DNA of 45,206 bases from Dunaliella salina. Its lineage: Eukaryota > Chlorophyta > Chlorophyceae > Chlamydomonadales > Dunaliellaceae. The notes under the pieces are model-generated. The model worked only from the letters and a program-made list of their open reading frames with translations. It did no database searches and had not been told where the DNA came from. The translations under genes and the position numbers were made by a program. Within the stretch, counting starts at the first letter, position 1. Each line of letters opens with the position of its first letter. Positions 9,024-20,891 of the stretch are shown piece after piece. Location of the stretch: the NCBI GenBank assembly GCA_002284615.2, contig MU070138.1, positions 96,401 through 141,606 on the forward strand, in the 5' to 3' direction.

Positions 9024-10028
9024 GGGATTTCCGCCGCTGTCAGGCGTCCTCTCCGCATAAGAATTTGTAAACAATCAAACCGGCCTCGTTCTGGCCTGTG
9101 CGTCGAGTTTCGCGGCGGGAGGTGACGGTCGGATTCTGCGGCTGCATGGAGGTCGAATTGTTCCGAGCAGGGGTCCCGTAACAGCATAAATTCATTTTGT
9201 CAGTATTTTGTTGTTCCGTTCCAATCCGTTCCCGTGCTTGGAGACGTGTGAAGTCATGCATGCTGACGAGGAGCATGGAGCAGCAGGAGTCCTGAGAATC
9301 AGCAATTCCTCGAGAAAGAGAGGTTCATGCCAGCATGCAAGTGGTGGATGGTGAGTGAAGGAGGACACGGAGCCTTCAAGGTTGAAGTCCATCTCTGGTG
9401 ACATCCTTGCGTATCAGCAATTGGGTTGCCTTCCTTGTATGTTTGGCTGTCCTTCATGCATGCCGTGCCAGTAGACAAACAATGTGGAATCTAGGAGCAT
9501 GGCAACCTCTAGTTCAGGCTGATGTTGGTGCAAGATGGACTTGCAGGTGTCTTGAGAATCTTGAGAATCAGTAATTCCTTGAGGAAGGGAAGCTAATGCT
9601 ATTGCCTGTCAGCATGCGAGTGGTTTATGGTGAGTAAAGGGTCTTTGAAAATGGTAGTGATACTCAGAGCAAATGTTGTGACCTGGAGCCTTTCTCATTC
9701 AGCCTTCCCTGCTCATGTTGTTTCCAGCTGCTTGTCTGTCTTTCCTTGTGTGACTGCCTGAGTTGCTTTCCTTGTGTGACTGCATGAGTTGCTCTTCTTG
9801 CTTGACTGCATGCGTGGTGCCACATCTGGAGCATGGCATGTTTAATTCTAGCTGGGCCTTGCCTTTCCTGGTCTTGCCTTGGGGATGAGGAATTCAGGTT
9901 GTGTGCCTTCCTTGTTGCGTGTGAGTCTGTCCATGCAGGCATGCAAAGGGATGAATTGCTTGTGTATATGGAGGCGAGGGAGTGAAATTTGGGCCCGACC
10001 CCGCAGGGGGCGCTTGCTATTTGTGATC

Positions 10029-10077
10029 GTCCGAAAAAGTCCGGGTGTCAACCGATTCGGTTGGAAGGACTTCGGAC
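10029..10077. repeat. 49-nt hairpin of the array, copy 2
   Basis: This has the same outer and middle arms as copy 1. The inner palindrome reads CAACCGATTCGGTTGG and the stem is preserved. Confidence 0.75.
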
Positions 10078-12119
10078 GGGGATTCCGCCGCGGTCAGGCC
10101 GCGTCTGCTCATAACGTTTTGCAGGCAGTCTAACCTAGGGTCTTTTTACACGTACGTCGATTTTCGCGGCGGGAGGTGACGGTCTGATTCATGGAGGTCG
10201 GGTTTCTGAGGAGGAGTCCCGTCACAGCCAAAAAACATTTTGTCGGTATTTCGTCGTTCTGTTCCAATTCGTTCGCGTCCTTGGAGACATGTAGACTCAT
10301 GCATGGCGACTGACGAGGAGCATGGAGCAGCAGGAGTCTTGGGAATCAGCAATTCCTCGAGGAAGGGAGGCTCATGCTGCATGTCAGCATGCAAGTGGTG
10401 GATGGTGAGTGAAGGGTCTTGAAAATGCTGTGATACTTGGAGCAGTTATCGTGCCTTGGTGCCATTCTTATTCAGCCTTCCTTGCCCATGTTGCTCTCCA
10501 ACACTTCAGACTGCTTGTGTGTTTCCTTGTGTGACTGCTTGAGTTGCTTTCTTTGTTTGGCTGCATAAAGTAAACCAGGTTGTGTGCCTTCCTTGTTGCA
10601 TGAATCTGTCCATGCAGGCATGCAAAGGGATGAAGGGAACCCTATCGTTTGCGTGTGTATGGAGTAAAATAGAGCGCTCATGCATGCTGATGGGCTTCTT
10701 TCTGGAAGAGCTGTGTGTCATGGAAGGCATGCAGGAAAGGTATCCTCTAGGAGCATGGCAGCCTTTAGTATAGGCTGATGTTGGTGCAAAAAGGACTTGC
10801 AGGAGTCTTGGGCATCAGAAATTCATCAAGGAAGAGAGGCTCATGCTGCCTGTCAGCATGCAAGTGGTGGATGTTAAGTAATGGGTCTTGGAAACGCTGT
10901 GATACTTTGAGCAGTCGTTATGCCTTCCTTGTTGCATGTGAGTCTGTCCATGCAGGCATGCAAAGGGATGAATACCTTCCGCTTGTGTGTGTATGGAGTC
11001 GAGGTTGTAACTTCATGCATGCTGATGGGCTTCTTTTTGGAAGAGCTGTGTGCTCTGTTATGTAAGGCAGCTGGCGACTGACGAGGAGCATGGAGCAGCA
11101 GGAGTCTTGAGAATCAGCAATTCCTCGAGGAAGGGAGGCCCATGCTGCTTGCTAGCATGAAAGTGGTGGACGGTGAGTGAAGGAGGAGCACGGAGGCTTC
11201 AAGGTTGAAGACCCTCTCCGGTAACATCCTTGTTTACCATCAATCGGGTTGCCTTCCTTGTGTGTTTGGCTGTCCTTCATGCATGCAGTGCCAGGAGACA
11301 AAGAGTGTGGAATCTAGGAGCATGGCAGCCTTTAGTCAAGGCTGATGTTGGTGCAAGAAGGACTTGTCCTTCAGGAGACTTGGTTGGTGCAAGGACGACG
11401 TGCAAGAGTCTTGGGAATCAGAAACTTGGAGCATTAGTCGTGCCCTGGTGCATTTCTGATTCAGCCTTCCTTGCTCGTGTTGTTTTCCACTTCAGACTGC
11501 TTGTGTGTCTTTCATTGTGTGACTGCATGAGTTGCTTTCCTTGTTTGACATGCCGATGACTTCAGATTGTGTGCCTTCCTTGTTGCATGTGAGTCTGTTT
11601 GTGCAGGCATGTAAAGGGATACCACACTTTCGCTTGTGTGTAAACATATAGTATGTGGAGTTCATGCATGCAGATGGGTTCCCTCCTGAAAGAGCTGTGC
11701 TTGTTTGACTGCATGCATGAGTTGCTTTCCTTGTTTGACTGCATGCATTGTGCCACATTTGTACACTGGAGCTTGGCGTGTTGAGTGCAAGCCTTTCTTG
11801 TCCTGCATGGAGTCAATTGGTGAGGACAGTTCATGCTGGAGTTTTGAAAGAGAGACAGCCTGATGAGTGTCCTCCTTAGGGCTCCCAGGTTAAGTTCATG
11901 CATGCTGATGGCTGTGTGAAAGAGTTGTGCGCTCAATGTTATGTAAGGCACGCAAAAAGGTATCCTGCTTGTTAGTTGTCCTTCTGGAGCCAAAACAGTG
12001 AGTGGAAAAGTTGAGGCACGCAAGGATTGCCCGAAAGGCAGGGTCCATCCTTGAACACAGAGGACTCCTACAAAACGAAATTTGGGCCCGCCTCAGGGAG
12101 GCGCTTTGTGTTTGTGATC

Positions 12120-12167
12120 GTCCGAAAAAGTCCGGGGTCAACCGAATCCGTTGGAAGTATTTCGGAC
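12120..12167. repeat. 48-nt hairpin of the array, copy 3 (eroded)
   Basis: The outer arms are kept, but the inner palindrome is damaged (CAACCGAATCCGTTGG) and one middle arm has changed. Confidence 0.7.
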
Positions 12168-12636
12168 GGGGATTCCGCGCCTGCGCTTTGACGGTTCCGC
12201 TTAAGAACTGGAGGGAATCGATATTCAGGGTTCCAAGACCGGGCGTGCCGAGTCTCGCGGCGGGAGGTGACGGTCGGATTCTGCGGCTGCATGGAGGTCG
12301 AGTTCCGAGGAGGGGTCCCGTCACAGCATAAATTCATTTTGTCAGTATTTTGTTGTTCCGTTCCAATCCGTGCTCGTGCTTGGAGACGTGTGAACTCATG
12401 CATGCTGTCGAGGAGCATGGAGCAGGAGTCTTGAGAATCAGCAATTCCTCGAGGAAGAGAGGCCCATGCTGGCAAGTGGATAAGTGAGTGAAGGAGGAGC
12501 ATGGAGCCTTCCAGCATGAAGTCCCTCTCCGTTAACATCCTTGTGTATCATCAATTGGGTTGCCTTCCTTGTATGCTTGGCTGTCCTTCATGCACGTCGT
12601 GCCAGTAGACAAACAGTGTGGAATCTAGGAGCATAC

Positions 12637-14072
12637 TTTTTTCTATTTACTTGAATGATGTACACCTTATTTCAGAAGGGAGTCCTGGAGCTTTTACTGG
12701 TACACCAAATTTTACCGTTCCTCATCTTCTATATGCGGATGATCNATGCCTGCTCGCCAATTCCCCGCGTTGTCTCCAGGCGATGTTGAATCATTTAAAG
12801 ATTTACTCACAAAGCAAATCCCTCACTGTCAACCNCCAGAAATCAACTATTGTNTGTTTCAATTCTCGATCTTGCAATTTGCCTACCTTTTTCTATGACA
12901 ATCAATCTCTGCCATACTCAGACAATTTNAAGTNCCTGGGGATGTTCTGTGACAAATCAATCAACCTGAACAGAGCAGCGGAGGAAGCCCTCAAACCTTG
13001 TAAAGCTGGTATGGCTAGAGCACGCACTTTTCTGCGGCAATATCACCTCACCCATCGTCTTCATGCTAATATGTGGCTCTTCAAAACCTACATTGTTCCT
13101 GCTGGCATGTATGCTTGTCAAATCTGGGCCACTTCTTACCTTCGCCAGGGGTCAGAAATGGACAACTGCATCCAAAAATGGCTTTTGCGATACCTGAAGT
13201 ACACATTGGGAGTTAGGACGTCCACACCATCTTGGAGTGTCTTAAGAGAATGTGGTGTTGAAATCATTCAATTAAATTGGTTCCGTGCTTGTGGCCGTTT
13301 TTACAACACTCTTACGCACTCTAATAGTGCACTTTTACACAGGGTCTTTCTTTCAGATATTGCACTCAGCCAAGTTAACCCATCTTGTTGGACATCACAC
13401 TTACTTCATGGAACCAATGGCCTTTATCATGCCGCAACGTTTCAACATCTAATTCGCTCTGGTCAACCTCTGAATTTAAGCCTGCTGGTCACAGACCTTT
13501 CTTTCTGGCGTCAATCTTTCTTTTCGGATTTCCAACCACGAGATTGCAACAGCAAAAAATGTACTTATCATCACTGGTGTGCTCTTCCTCTAAAAAACCC
13601 TCATGTTACCTTTTCTCCTCTTACCTTACCCAAATATTTTAATCTTGATCTACCAAAACATGTCATCCGGAGCGTCGCTCAATTTTGTTTACGAGTCCAC
13701 CATCTGAAGGTTGAACAATCATACTGGAGTACTGGCACTAGTCCGGCTTGCCACCTTTGTAACTCTCGGGACGCCATTCAAGACAAACAACATGTCCTCT
13801 TCAAATGTACACATCCGGAAGTTTGCAACCTTAGGCTGAAATATGCTTCCCTCTTTGCAGGACCTCCCTTTTCCTTTTCATCTCTTGCTTTTCATGTTGC
13901 TCCGTATCTGCCTGCGTTTCACCATGTTACTTCTCATAATATGTCTCATTTTTTAAACCAAAACAATAATAAACTTTATTCTTTCCTTCATGAACTTCTC
14001 CTTTTTTATGATCAGGCTAGCAGTCAGTCGTTTTGACTGGAGGCCTTGTAACCTTGTAACCTTGTAACCTTA
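12637..14072 (+). mobile_element. LINE copy e, 5'-truncated, coding frame open
   Basis: The junction at about 12637 cuts a repeat-array unit at gaatctaggagcat and enters the LINE reverse transcriptase. The 3' end carries CAGTC-N9-GACTG (about 14022-14040), then the tail CTTGTAAC repeated three times. I could not find a target-site duplication. The 3' flank does not match the expected continuation of the array unit, so a deletion or rearrangement accompanied or followed insertion. Confidence 0.85.
12638..14036 (+). CDS. LINE ORF2, RT palm to C-terminus (partial, about 466 codons)
   Basis: The frame enters at ILFSIYLNDV, the block following the QG-x-x-x-SP motif of LINE reverse transcriptases. 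It carries the catalytic LLYADD (about 12728-12745) with an N right after it, then the thumb region. A long C-terminal part ends in CHLCNSRDAIQDKQHVLFKC, a Cys-x2-Cys ... His-x4-Cys zinc-knuckle-like motif, and finally QASSQSF. No stop interrupts it and five codons contain N. The residues upstream of ILFS come from the repeat array and are not LINE. The fingers, catalytic motif A and endonuclease are missing, so this copy cannot act alone, but its open frame marks the family as recently active. Confidence 0.85.
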
Positions 14073-14179
14073 CGCTGCCATCTCCATGGCAGCGCACTCT
14101 TGACGTGCGAAGGCAATTAAGAAGTCGATACAAACTGCTAAAAGACTTCAGACTGGCGTGCCAGTCTGTGTGACACAAC

Positions 14180-14650
14180 TTAGTAAAACCAACTACCTCT
14201 CAAATTACTGCCAAAAACAGTGAAATTGACACAACACAATATTAGCATGACAGCTCCGCCCAAACCCAACAGGATTGGGTGGATAGTGATTCTGGCTCCG
14301 GAAAGTTGATCACACAGCTCACTATGTTGCTGTTTGGCAGCTTCTAGCTGGCAGTCAAACCTTGTATCTTCACAGTATTTTACTTCTATCAAGTGAATGT
14401 GGCGGTCTGGGACATGTAGTTTATGGGGTTGTCTTGCTCGGTTTATGCTTCTAGTTATCTCTCTGCTCATCGCAAGCATAACCAACATATTAATTGAGGA
14501 CAATGGTTGCGCGTCCTGTGCAGGCGTCCTTGCAGACACAATGGCCAGAATAAAAGCTTCACTAGAGAACGGACCCAATGCGTACCACCCGTGTGGCGCG
14601 TGCCAACATACAGCAACCCCCTGTGGGCACAACAGAACATTGTACCCCAA
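14180..14650 (-). pseudogene. PD-(D/E)XK-like nuclease fragment of a retroelement
   Basis: The minus-strand frame holds HIHLIEVKYCEDTRFD, about 15 residues, then AAKQQHSELCDQL, then TIHPILLGLGGAV. I recall this layout (I-E-x-K-Y-C-x-D-T, a Q-H helix, then a hydrophobic LLG-x-GG strand) from the C-terminal nuclease-like region of proteins encoded next to reverse transcriptases in algal and other retroelements. E-V-K would be the ExK of the catalytic core. Nothing upstream in the same frame shows the reverse transcriptase, so this is a fragment. The family assignment is from memory and unsearched. Confidence 0.45.
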
Positions 14651-14764
14651 GGGCTACAGCAGGCCACAGCTGCAGTACGAGTGAGTGTTTAAGGAATCCT
14701 GGGTTTGCAGACTAGGGGAGTGAGGAGCAGGTGCTTTCCCTGTCAAACTGAGTTGCAGTAGGGA

Positions 14765-14865
14765 TTACAGGGAATACAGGGATTACAGGGAGAAAGAAAT
14801 TCTTCAGTCAAGACGTATGACTGCTGACCTGCTCATAAAAATCAATAATTTCATGAAGGAAAAGG
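14765..14865 (-). mobile_element. LINE copy f, 101-bp 3' stub
   Basis: Only the tail (CTGTAATCC and CTGTATTCC units in sense), the hairpin (CAGTC-N9-GACTG near 14804-14822) and about 40 bases of the ORF end are present. The 11-mer tgcagtaggga flanks it at 14754-14764 and 14866-14876. It is a severely 5'-truncated retrotransposition product. Confidence 0.85.
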
Positions 14866-14876
14866 TGCAGTAGGGA

Positions 14877-15148
14877 GCACCACCTTTGTTTTTTGATCTG
14901 TGATCCTTGCATTTCTTACAGTAGTCCACCTACAGAACACGCCAGGGTATTGGAGACCTGGGGCCAACCTTCTGGTTCAAATGGTGGTTGCACAATTAAA
15001 CACACTTGCAGGCAAGTGGACCCACACACACACTGCAGCCTGTGTGGGTCCACTTCGATGACCCCCGCAACTACATGAGCGATGACGACATCCTGTGCCT
15101 AGCTGAAGAGGTGCGTTGCTTGCATTAACCACAGCCTATTCTGTGTGG

Positions 15149-15149
<1 letters not shown>
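14877..15149. other. No recognised gene
   Basis: This is anonymous sequence with a short inverted element of the type tgtgggtccact around 15015-15056. No frame looks coding. Confidence 0.5.
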
Positions 15150-15200
<51 letters not shown>

Positions 15201-15335
15201 NNNNNNNNNNNNNNNNNNNNNNNNNNNNNNNNNNNNNNNNNNNNNNNNNNNNNNNNNNNNNNNNNNNNNNNNNNNNNNNNNNNNNNNNNNNNNNNNNNNN
15301 NNNNNNNNNNNNNNNNNNNNNNNNNNNNNNNNNNN

Positions 15336-15368
<33 letters not shown>
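15150..15368. repeat. (GT)n microsatellite containing a 135-base N gap
   Basis: GT repeats run to 15200, then Ns at 15201-15335, then GT repeats again to about 15367. The gap length is probably nominal. Open frames crossing it are artefacts of the dinucleotide. Confidence 0.95.
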
Positions 15369-15371
<3 letters not shown>

Positions 15372-15374
<3 letters not shown>

Positions 15375-15835
15375 CGGAAAAGATTGGGCTGTTGTTTCCC
15401 GCTTGAAACAACCAAAATCAACCATCAAAAACGCAGTTGAAATAGCGCTGGCCGATCAAAGTAAATGGTTAAATCAACCATGGTTGTTTTGCAGTTGTTT
15501 TAAACAGAAAAATGGTTGTTTCAATTATAGTTGTTTCTTGATTGAATCAACTGGCGAACAACAGCTGGTTGATTCAACCATTTTCTTTGATCGGCCAGCG
15601 CTATTTCAACTGGCATTTTCGCCGTTTCCTGGTTGTTTCAATTGCAGTTGTCCTAGGCTTGAAACAATTGGTACTCAAGCTGCGGTTGATTCAACCATTT
15701 TCTTTGATCGGCCAGCGCTATTTTAACTGGCATTCCTGGCTGGCCCTGGTTGTTTCAATTACAAGTGTTCTGGGATTGAAACAATTGGTAAACACTGGCG
15801 GTTGATTTAACTAGCATTCTTGACCAATTCTGGTT
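15372..15835. repeat. Palindrome-rich repeat R1 (GTTGATTCAAC family)
   Basis: It starts at gcgtcggaaaag. It consists mostly of GGTTGATTCAACC-like words in both orientations. A 34-nt arm at about 15436-15470 is inverted at about 15577-15611 (word ttgatcggccagcgctattt) and repeated directly at about 15692-15725, so a large hairpin is possible. Related blocks lie at 21995-22800 and 29935-30108. Confidence 0.75.
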
Positions 15836-15989
15836 GTTTTCATCGCGCAAGCTGTGGAGGTATGTCTGAACTGATATCTTACCAGGTAAGCACTCTTCTT
15901 CTCACTTCCCAATCCGATCAAAACACCAAGGGCATGATGCATTACACAAACATTTATCCAGGCTGTCCATGACAAGCACACACACCCGC

Positions 15990-16225
15990 GACCGAAGCCC
16001 ATGCCAGAAAATAATTACGGAGTGTGCTGAAGCACATGCGTCCCTGTCCTCAGCTCAGAGAAATCACAAATGATATGAGTGCAATGCTTGATGCCAAATT
16101 TGAAGCCCATGCCAGTAATCAGAAAAGAATGACAGTGTGCTTTGGCGCATGCGCCTGTCAACACGATCAGCAAATTCACAAATGCAATGCTCAATGCTTT
16201 CTTAAAGTTTGAAGACCATGCATCC
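15990..16225. repeat. Degenerate tandem duplication, unit about 115 bp
   Basis: The order gaagcccatgccag, agtgtgct, gcatgcg, cctgtc, cacaaatg, caatgct occurs twice in succession. It lies just downstream of the minus-strand gene ending at 16351. Confidence 0.6.
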
Positions 16226-16350
16226 TCGTCCTTAGCAATCAAACATCCATCCACGACAGAATGTGCCTTCCAGATCAGCAGAACTTTTGCTGAGATGACA
16301 GAACTGCACGTGCTAAATTCATGCGCAAAGCCACACTCACCACAATCAAG

Positions 16351-17676
16351 TCAAGCTTGCGCATTTACATCAATACCAAACTCAGCTGAAGCATTCTTTC
16401 CCTCAACCCTAACTGAGGTGATGCTCTTCCATCCCCCATTAGCAGCCACCTCTGCCTCTAGCTGGCCCATCATTTCGCGCCACTTTGGTTCCCTCTCCTG
16501 CCCTCGCGCCTGCTCCTGGAAGGGGTCCAGGAGATGCATTTTTACCTGCATGTCAAGAGTGTAAATTTAAATGCAAATAGATTACTCCAAAATTAATGCA
16601 AAACTTTAACCCTCATTTCTGTTTCAAGCATTGGCATCAAAGATCAAGCCAAAAGGAATGCATGACTTGTAATCCTAGACTAAATTTGCAGCTGGCTACA
16701 GAAAACAGAACAAAATGGCTGCAAGGTGCGACATTTTTTTGGTAGGCACTTATAAGCTTTTTCATGCAAGGTCTCATTCAGAGACATGCAAACTGATGGC
16801 CTTCTGCCAAATTTTTATCATGACTCGTCAAGCATTAGTGTGCAAGCATGCATCAGGTCAGCAACACACGATCACCAGTCTTAAGGGCGATAGCAAAGAT
16901 CTGCATTAAGTATTCCTACCCAGATGATGCCAATTTTTGGGACTCGTTTTGGCTTCAAGCACTTGAACCAATGACACAGTCATAAGAAAATTTCACATAG
17001 GATAGCATCATTCAAATCTTGTCACCATGACCTTTCATCGAGTTCACATGCAATTTTGCCTCGTGAACCGATGCCTTACATTTCTTCAATTGGAGTTGGA
17101 GTCAAGCATTCTTGTGCAGCATGCACCAGGACACCAGCACAGCACTCCTTTTCATCAGACTCACAGAGAGGGCAGTGAATGCCAGCGCCTCAAAGGTGAC
17201 GATGGGCATGCTGACCACCTGGCAAGCAGCGAGGTCTATGAGCCCGCCGAAGGCACTGGCAAGTGCCAGCTGAAAAGGCAGGTGGTCGAAGGGATCTGTC
17301 AAGCTGCGATAAGTGGTGCGTGCCTAATCAGGGCCCAAAATTTGCGCACACCAGTTCTTCATTGGCGCCATTTCACCTGTGGTGGGGCGCGTGTTCCCCA
17401 GGGAACTCTTCATTTGCGGGAGAAGGTGAGCTGTCCCGGATGCTGCGATGTAGGTGTCCCACTGCGTATGCAGAAAAGGAAAGGTCCAATGTGCCCTTGA
17501 CGTTGCATAGAGAGGGCCTTGCCTCTACTCGTTAAAGCACTCACTATGCCAATAGTGATTGTCTGGGCTGGAGGAGGCAGAAGCCCTTGCACACCAGGAA
17601 TACATATGTTTTTATGAGTGCAAAGGCTTTTATTTACTTACATGTATTAGGAGGATTGCTTTTATATTAAGTTTAA

Positions 17677-17723
<47 letters not shown>

Positions 17724-17741
17724 TAAGTAGTAGTATATAAG

Positions 17742-17838
<97 letters not shown>

Positions 17839-20400
17839 ATTGCTTTTATATTAGCTCGCCATACATGCCAATCCTGACTAGTTGTCTGTGCCTATGCACC
17901 AAGCAAAAGGTCCTTTTTCTTTTAGTTTTCTTTATGTGCCGCCTACTCTGTCTTCCTGCAGACCTCCTACCTTAGATCAAGACCTATCAGCCCTCACCTT
18001 CGCCTGAGATACTTAGTGTAAAACAAGCAAATACTCAAGCTTGAAGGTATGCTGTCAAGTGGGTAGAAGCAAGCCTTGCCAGCAGAAAAGAAAGTCACGA
18101 AAAAGGTCTCACCAGTTGTGTGGACTTCCCGCCAAGACGCTGTGTCCTCCTCTTCTTGAAGAGGATCCAGCCGCCATCGTTCTCTCCAAGTATGTGATCC
18201 TTCCTGGAGTCATAGGCCCACCAGGCATCAAATTGAACGTGGCCGGGGTCGTGGACTGCCACGAACGCTGCCATGTCTTCAGACTGTAGGACCCAAGTGC
18301 GCGCCTGCCAAGTCAGGGACGTTAAAAAAAGACGTTGCAGCACTTGCCTTCCGAGTAAAAAGGACACACTTCCATGAAGAATATTTGCCAGCCAAGGAGA
18401 CAACACAACATCACCAACAAAAATGAAGTTCCAGTGCACATGTTACACAAACAAATTACTCGGGGGTAAACCTAGCGTTACTCCAAGGGTGTGTCTCTGC
18501 ATTTCACGCATCCGGTGGTAGGTCATCATCCATGTCGTGGTCATACTGTCCAGCATCCCAGAGACAGCACGCCCCACCATCCTCTGCACGTAAAAACAAA
18601 GAAACATGAGGGCAAAAACTGATTGGAGAGACTTGTGCCATCCAAGGTCTTACTAATACTGCACTGCAAGGGCTGTAAGCAAGGAAAGCACAGCTGTCAT
18701 GCGCATATCATGTTTTTTGCAGATGTACTGATTTTTGTGCAAATGCCACTACCCTTGCTAGCACACTAAAGGGGGGGGGGGTAGTGATTCGTGTTGCCAA
18801 GTCATTACATCTTACACTGCATGATCTGAGCATGACAGCAAGGAAAGCACAGCACATGATTTGTAAACAAGCCTGACCTTTGCTGATACACATCAAATGT
18901 ACTATAGGCTCTGATGGCGTTCTCCATCTAAATAGAAAGAGGATGAAGCAGACAAGCTACAAACTTGTCACTCATCACTGAAGCCAAGTAAGGTAGGTAG
19001 GTAAGGTTACACGCTATTCGCCTTCAAGGGCAATTCAGCGGAAACACAGAGGTCTGTAACCAGACCAAACCAAAAAATGAAAGCTCAATATCAGGCGCAG
19101 CATTTCAAGCAAGCAGACACAAACTTGGCTAGTTCGAAGCCAAGTAATAACACCGCCAATGATCGGTTTCAAGGTTGTCCATCGCACATCCATTAGTCTG
19201 ATGGTGTAGTGCACTAGGCGACTCACCTCAACTCGCTTTATGTGCAAGAAGAAAATGTTTGCCCTGGAGTTGGTATGTGGCAGGGCAGGTGTCACTGGCG
19301 CAGAGCAGTCAGGTGCACTTGAGCCTGCCCCTGCTGAGGAGTTTTGGAGGGTGCTGCTCGGCGGAGGTGCTATCGGGGCAGGCACAGGCGGGACTTGGTG
19401 CAGCTGCAAACAAAAATGTGTAGCAATTCGAGCGTGTAAAGTTTGCAACATTCACCAAAAAGAAACTCACGCAGTCAAACACCATTCAGCAGCATCAAGA
19501 CAGCCTTCAAAAGCAGCAACGCAGGATGTGTTCAACATTGGTGCTGACATTGATGAGCTACAGCTTGCTAACACGGCTGTGTTCACACAGACTGACGGAC
19601 AGCTCAGAGGGTAAAGGCAGGCAGGTAATTACCTAGTCGATGACACGGCTGTGCCAAGCCTGGAAGTGCCAAGAGACAAAGCATTCATTATTCTACAATG
19701 ACAACATGTTTGACTCTCTCGTGCACACAAGAATGACAGACAGCTGTCTCAGAAGGGTGTTACCTGTGCATAGGTCTGCAAAGCCACAGCCTGAGCCTCT
19801 GGTGCCAGCATTTGCACCCTGTCCAGGAGGCTGCTGAAGTCCTCCAGCCTCGGGCGCTGGGCAGGTGGCTGAGGGCCTGCAGGTCCCCCATTTTCTTCAT
19901 CATCATCAGAGAGGACTGCCCGCCCCCTCCTCACACCTCGCCCGTCCTGCCCAACAGCATCCTCATCCTCCAGCCTCTGGTCAGTTGGTTCAGCACCGCG
20001 AGATGCCAGGAAATCCTGCACTTCACGATGCTACACACAGGTGCAGGGGGAGACCCGTTAGGCAGTGAACCCGAGGATACACGCAATTTGCCTACTACCA
20101 CACTGCCGGGGGCACTCTAGCATGTACACCAGCAGCTCTGACGCTGGGGATCAGTACGGAGAAGGAGGGAGCCAGCGCGTGTGCCCTGGTCAAACCACTC
20201 ACCTCGGGCTGTCGAGCAGTCTCGTCAGTTCCAGCCCCCTCGCCATCGTCCCGCTGTGCCCCCGCACCATCATCATGAGGGAGACTCTCTCCACCAGGCA
20301 CCCTCTCCGTGGGCGCAGCGATGACCGGCAGAGGTGGAACTTCAGCTTGTGTCGCAGGCTGCTGTGGCGCCTTGCTACTGGAGCCCGCTCTCCTTGGCAT
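16351..20400 (-). pseudogene. Eight-exon gene of unknown family (gene A), one in-frame stop
   Basis: I infer exons at 20203-20400, 19764-20030, 19227-19403, 18878-18927, 18482-18581, 18113-18304, 17165-17461 and 16351-16545. Each has an AG acceptor and a GT donor, and all phases agree. Together they give 492 codons including the stop. The first three exons encode a low-complexity acidic and Pro/Ala-rich region with a short helical stretch. Later exons encode a globular part with WWAYDSRKDHILGENDGG, NWCAQILG, and MPIVTFEALAFTAL. The last exon reads KMHLLDPFQEQARGQ and ends in TGA. One TAG (17324-17326) interrupts exon 7, so this copy is probably dead unless the base is wrong. Exons 7 and 8 have paralogues at 24277-24546 and 23151-23331. 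I do not recognise the family. It could be the second gene of the DNA transposon to the right. Confidence 0.6.
17680..17836. repeat. (AT)n microsatellite
   Basis: Two long AT runs are separated by a short imperfect spacer. They lie inside the 651-base intron 6 of gene A. Confidence 0.95.
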
Positions 20401-20880
20401 GGTTAAATTAGAAACTTATTTTTTGGTGTATTGAGGGCTGAAACCAGTGATCAAAATCTGTAATCTGTAAATCACACCAGTGTGAGTTTTACTTTTGGTA
20501 ATGACCATTGTATAAAATAACTCAATAACCGCTTGAAAAAATCATGGCTAGCGTTGTCTCTTTCAGGTGTCACAGAAGTGCAAGAAAAAGGGCCCCTTAT
20601 TGAGGCAATTTCTGGACACAGGTTATTAAACAGTAGGAAGGGAATTGGGTTGGTGTCGTGAGTGAAACACAGTGGCACTTTTTAAACTATGCATTGATTT
20701 CAACATGAAAAATTCCTTGAATGATTTTTCCAACTGTTAGAACCTGCGCAGCCCCTAAATGACATGCCTCTGCTTACACTTTAAAAAAGTTTCAGTTCAT
20801 TGAGAAACCTTGCTTGCAACAGGACAAAGAGGTTCAGAAATAGGCTGTTAGATCATTCACTTTAACTTAAAGTTTAAGTA
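20401..20880. other. No recognised gene; upstream region of gene A
   Basis: This A/T-richer stretch lies directly upstream of the inferred ATG of gene A (20400). It may hold that gene's promoter, but I see no clear TATA or other motif. Confidence 0.4.
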
Positions 20881-20891
20881 GTACTGACAGT

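Larger units (their letters stand above)
8881..12636. repeat. Complex noncoding repeat array, unit about 1 kb
   Basis: Recurring blocks appear in similar order. They are: a CpG-rich block with a hairpin (8975, 10029, 12120); the phrase aggagcatggagca (about 9268, 10316, 11083, 12412); gcaattcctcgag; ggcatgcaaagggatga (about 9938, 10616, 10956, variant near 11603); and gtgtggaatctaggagcat. The hairpin spacings, 1054 and 2091, are one and two units of about 1.05 kb. The array is GT- and CATG-rich and has no coding frame that persists between units. It interrupts the old LINE on the left and is cut by a younger LINE on the right. Confidence 0.75.

Noticed and set aside
12601..14090. Treating the 12637 LINE as the continuation of the old LINE that stops at 8880
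   Set aside because: The old copy is full of frameshifts while this one is open, about 100 codons including RT motif A would be missing, and the junction cuts a repeat-array unit.
15099..15726. Long CV and TH repeat frames across the N gap
   Set aside because: They are artefacts of the (GT)n tract and Ns.
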